This document shows positions 24,237 to 26,528 of a stretch of DNA of 26,528 nucleotides, in pieces; the first letter of the stretch is position 1; every line of letters begins with the position of its first letter. The stretch is taken from positions 1 through 26,528 of the forward strand of contig JAZNWZ010000101.1 in assembly GCA_045593645.1 (NCBI GenBank). The letters are read 5' to 3'. The translations under genes were made by a program, and so were the position numbers. The notes under the pieces were generated by a model that was not told the DNA's origin, searched no databases, and saw nothing but the letters and a program-made list of their open reading frames with translations. This DNA comes from Fimenecus sp045593645 (GTDB taxonomy: Bacteria; Bacillota; Clostridia; Oscillospirales; Acutalibacteraceae).

Positions 24237-25835
24237 TTATTTTTTAAACATTGTACGATATTTGAAATATGCATTTTCAAGCATAATTCTTCTTGAATGG
24301 AAATAGTTATTCAATATATGAATATTAGCATCATAAATATCTTTATTTGCAATCTTAATAATATCGTTATGTGCTTTATCTATTTTTCTGTGCTCACGAG
24401 GTAAAGTGAGTATAAGCTCAACTAACTTTCTGTTATTGAATGGGAATGTAATTCTATGGCACAAGTCAAGAGACTGTGTAACCATCATACCCCAGCTACT
24501 CATACGAACTTCCCAATAATACATATCAGTATGCTCAAAATTAAACTTTGGCTCAACAAGGTCAAACTTTTCCATATATTCTTTATAAATCTTGTCTGAC
24601 TTATGAAGAAGTGATGGTGATAAGAAATATCTTGTTTGGAAAATACTGAAATGACGAGCAGTTAATTTTTCAGGGAATTTTGTGCCATATTTTCTTTCAA
24701 AGAAAACACGTACAATTTCTGAAATCCAAGATTTAATCTCTGTGTCAAAGTAATTCCAACGATACATACAGATATGCTTTCTGATTTCTCTTTCTGCAAG
24801 ACCACGCACATAACCGTAGGAGTGAACGATTATTGCTTTTAAGTCGTCATAATCTTCAATTTCGCTATTTTCAGCAGGAATTGGATAAATATCGTGCTTT
24901 AAGCCGATTTTATCGCAAATTTCACGAGCAGCCTTTGAGTCAGTAACCTCTGTATCTTTTGATTGGAAACTAAAATAAGTAAATCTGTCATAATAGCCAT
25001 TAGCACAAGCAAGAGTTGTCTTGCTATCTGTACCACCTGAAAGAGAAATTGCAGAATTTGGCCATTTTTTAGATGCTAATTCAATATTTTTATGAAGGAT
25101 TTTATACGCTTCTTCTATACCCTTTTCATAATCCTCTTCTGTTTTGCACATTTCTAATGCTCTAACAGGATAGAAACGAGTAATTGAGAAGTTTTTGTTT
25201 TCATCACAAGTTACATAGACATTTGCACCACTTCTTTTTAACTCTTGGAATGGTGATAAATCACCAGGCAAATATCTGTTACCGATATTATAAAATCTGT
25301 TTGCAACAAGCTTTTCAACAAATGGGTCCATTTTAAGACCATAGATATCTGCTACCATCTGTGGATGTGATGTAAAGCAAATTTTACCCTTTGGTGCACC
25401 ATAATAAAGTGCTTTGATACCTGCACAGTCTTGCACTCCGAGTACATCTTTATCGAAAATATACACACAATAAATGCCTGTCCATTCATTTATGCACTCA
25501 AAGAAAGCTTCTTTTGACTGAAAATAAGCATCAGCAGCAAGAGTTAATAACTCTTTCTCTTCATAAACATCATTGAATGGGTTATAAGCGTGTCCGATAA
25601 TAAGGAAGCTGACACCGTCTTTTTCATAAAGACAATGGTCTTGGTCTTTATGTATAAAGGCAGTAAACTTTCCGATTTTTTCAGTTTTCCACAAGTTATA
25701 AAATGGATATTCATTTACATCTAAAATATCTTCTGTAATTAAATATCCTCTTGAGAAAAGACACTCTTTATACTGTGGTTTGTTTGCAAGTATCTTTTTA
25801 ATTGTTTCGGCATTACCCGTAACAGTTGATTTCAT
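24237..25835 (-). CDS. Asparagine-synthase-like amide-forming enzyme lacking the glutaminase cysteine
   Basis: A 532-residue AsnB-like protein. The C-terminal synthetase domain (about 240-530) has an intact PP-loop, SLSGGTDSKTT, with SGGTDS at 266-271, so ATP-dependent adenylation of a carboxylate is expected. The N-terminal part (about 1-175) keeps traces of the Ntn glutaminase fold (GHAYNPFND, 81-89; VQDCAGIKALYYG, 134-146), but it begins MKSTVTG and has no Cys2, so it cannot release ammonia from glutamine in the AsnB way. No alternative start brings a cysteine to position 2. Cys-less relatives such as beta-lactam synthetase and McjC form amide bonds with an amine instead. It lies between a UDP-uronic-acid dehydrogenase and a Mur ligase. 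WbpS of P. aeruginosa O6 is a related idea, amidating GalNAcA. I propose uronic-acid amidation; this is an inference. Confidence 0.82.
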   Translation of the reverse strand: MKSTVTGNAETIKKILANKPQYKECLFSRGYLITEDILDVNEYPFYNLWKTEKIGKFTAFIHKDQDHCLYEKDGVSFLIIGHAYNPFNDVYEEKELLTLAADAYFQSKEAFFECINEWTGIYCVYIFDKDVLGVQDCAGIKALYYGAPKGKICFTSHPQMVADIYGLKMDPFVEKLVANRFYNIGNRYLPGDLSPFQELKRSGANVYVTCDENKNFSITRFYPVRALEMCKTEEDYEKGIEEAYKILHKNIELASKKWPNSAISLSGGTDSKTTLACANGYYDRFTYFSFQSKDTEVTDSKAAREICDKIGLKHDIYPIPAENSEIEDYDDLKAIIVHSYGYVRGLAEREIRKHICMYRWNYFDTEIKSWISEIVRVFFERKYGTKFPEKLTARHFSIFQTRYFLSPSLLHKSDKIYKEYMEKFDLVEPKFNFEHTDMYYWEVRMSSWGMMVTQSLDLCHRITFPFNNRKLVELILTLPREHRKIDKAHNDIIKIANKDIYDANIHILNNYFHSRRIMLENAYFKYRTMFKK

Positions 25836-25864
25836 TAAAATCCTTCTTTCGGAATTGCTATTAA

Positions 25865-26528
25865 TTATAATCTCCAGTAATTGTAGCCTGCTGCTTCATA
25901 TTCTTTACGGTCAAGAAGGCCCTTAATATCAGCAAGTACTTTTGTAGAGTTATCGCCTGCTTTGAACATCTTGTCAAAGTCAGCTTGTGTTAAGCCCTTG
26001 AATTCTTCATGAGCAACTGCAAGAATTACTGCATCACAGTCAGAAATTGTTGACATATCAACAAATTCCATACCATAAAGCCATTTTGCTTCATCAGCAT
26101 CTGCTGCAGGGTCTGCAACTGTTGCAGTAATGCCATACTCTTTAAGTTCGTTATAGATATCAATAATTTTTGTATTTCTTGTATCTGGGCAGTTTTCTTT
26201 GAATGTGAAACCAAGAATTGCAACCTTTGCACTCTTAATTGCAACATCTGCTTTAATAAGATTTTTAACAACGCTTTCAGCAACATATTTACCCATATCG
26301 TCGTTAATTCTACGACCTGAAAGAATAATCTGGCTATGGTAACCCAACTGCTCTGCCTTATATGTAAGATAGTATGGGTCAACACCGATACAGTGACCAC
26401 CAACAAGACCCGGATAGAACTTAAGGAAGTTCCATTTTGTACCTGCAGCCTCTAAAACCGACTTTGTATCAATGCCCATCTTGTTGAAGATGATGGAAAG
26501 CTCGTTCATAAATGCAATGTTAATGTCA
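25865..26528 (-). CDS. UDP-N-acetylhexosamine 6-dehydrogenase, TviB/WbpO-like, 5' end cut by the window edge
   Basis: The C-terminal 220 residues of a nucleotide-sugar dehydrogenase are visible. The frame stays open to the right edge, with DINIAF directly before MNELSIIF, so the ATG at 26509 is internal. KFYPGLVGGHCIGVDPYYL carries the catalytic cysteine, and ILSGRRINDDMGKYVAE and LGFTFKENCPDTRNTK are the matching C-terminal features. This combination fits the TviB/WbpO/WbpA group, which oxidises UDP-GlcNAc or UDP-GalNAc at C6 to the uronic acid with two NAD+, rather than UDP-glucose dehydrogenase. Together with the WbpP-like epimerase it should yield UDP-GalNAcA. It is the first gene of the operon visible here; its N-terminal NAD-binding domain and start lie outside. 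Confidence 0.9.
   Translation of the reverse strand, partial: DINIAFMNELSIIFNKMGIDTKSVLEAAGTKWNFLKFYPGLVGGHCIGVDPYYLTYKAEQLGYHSQIILSGRRINDDMGKYVAESVVKNLIKADVAIKSAKVAILGFTFKENCPDTRNTKIIDIYNELKEYGITATVADPAADADEAKWLYGMEFVDMSTISDCDAVILAVAHEEFKGLTQADFDKMFKAGDNSTKVLADIKGLLDRKEYEAAGYNYWRL

Larger units (their letters stand above)
3749..26528 (-). other. Long polysaccharide biosynthesis operon of 20 genes, promoter outside the window
   Basis: Twenty consecutive minus-strand genes run from the right edge to the terminator at 3709-3739. Gaps are 1-42 bases, and stop and start codons overlap by one base at 4927 and 21707. I see no hairpin with a T-run and no convincing promoter inside the unit. The content is sugar-nucleotide synthesis, glycosyl transfer, acylation, flipping and polymerisation. 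One transcript is an inference from the spacing; weaker internal promoters cannot be excluded. Confidence 0.75.

Noticed and set aside
24237..25835. Housekeeping asparagine synthetase B
   Set aside because: It lacks the N-terminal cysteine needed for glutaminase activity and sits inside a uronic-acid operon.
1..26528. CRISPR arrays, tRNA or rRNA genes, insertion sequences, integrases, toxin-antitoxin pairs
   Set aside because: I saw no regularly spaced repeats, no cloverleaf or rRNA-like sequence, and no protein with motifs of these classes on either strand.

Overview
The window looks like chromosomal DNA of a low-GC, Gram-positive anaerobe of the class Clostridia, probably a gut Oscillospiraceae/Ruminococcaceae relative. 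The reasons are the AT-rich DNA, strong AGGAGG-type ribosome binding sites, use of GTG and TTG starts, tightly packed genes, and a short GC-rich palindrome after one terminator. The genus is an inference. I see no tRNA, rRNA, CRISPR array, insertion sequence, integrase or phage gene. No stretch longer than about 130 bases lacks a gene.

Left end, plus strand (1-3705): the 3' part of a uracil/xanthine permease gene with its own terminator; a DMT/EamA transporter with its own promoter; then a two-gene unit with a near-consensus promoter, made of an S26-type signal-peptidase-like protein and a PF14907-type nucleotidyltransferase. A 13-bp hairpin at 3709-3739 ends this unit and, on the other strand, the long operon that converges on it.

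Rest of the window, minus strand (26528 down to 3749): 20 consecutive genes for a Wzx/Wzy-type surface polysaccharide, with gaps of at most 42 bases and two one-base stop/start overlaps. The operon starts beyond the right edge, so its promoter is not visible. In order of transcription it holds four blocks. (a) A uronic-acid block: a TviB/WbpO-like dehydrogenase (partial), an asparagine-synthase-like protein without the catalytic cysteine, a MurF-like Mur ligase, and a WbpP-like 4-epimerase. (b) A first assembly block: glycosyltransferases, two hexapeptide-repeat acyltransferases, an EpsG-like polymerase and a flippase. (c) A second assembly block: two GT4 glycosyltransferases, a second polymerase and a second flippase. 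(d) A UDP-L-FucNAc block: capE, capF and capG, with a membrane O-acyltransferase between capF and capG.

Taken together, the operon should supply UDP-GalNAcA (dehydrogenase plus WbpP) and UDP-L-FucNAc (CapEFG), join sugars on a lipid carrier, O-acylate them, and flip and polymerise the repeat units. The initiating phosphoglycosyltransferase and the chain-length and export genes are absent and presumably lie to the right. The most unusual part is the AsnB-like/Mur-ligase pair next to the uronic-acid genes. I propose that it forms an amide on the uronic-acid carboxyl, with an amino acid or other amine. The second notable feature is that two complete Wzx/Wzy sets sit in one operon.
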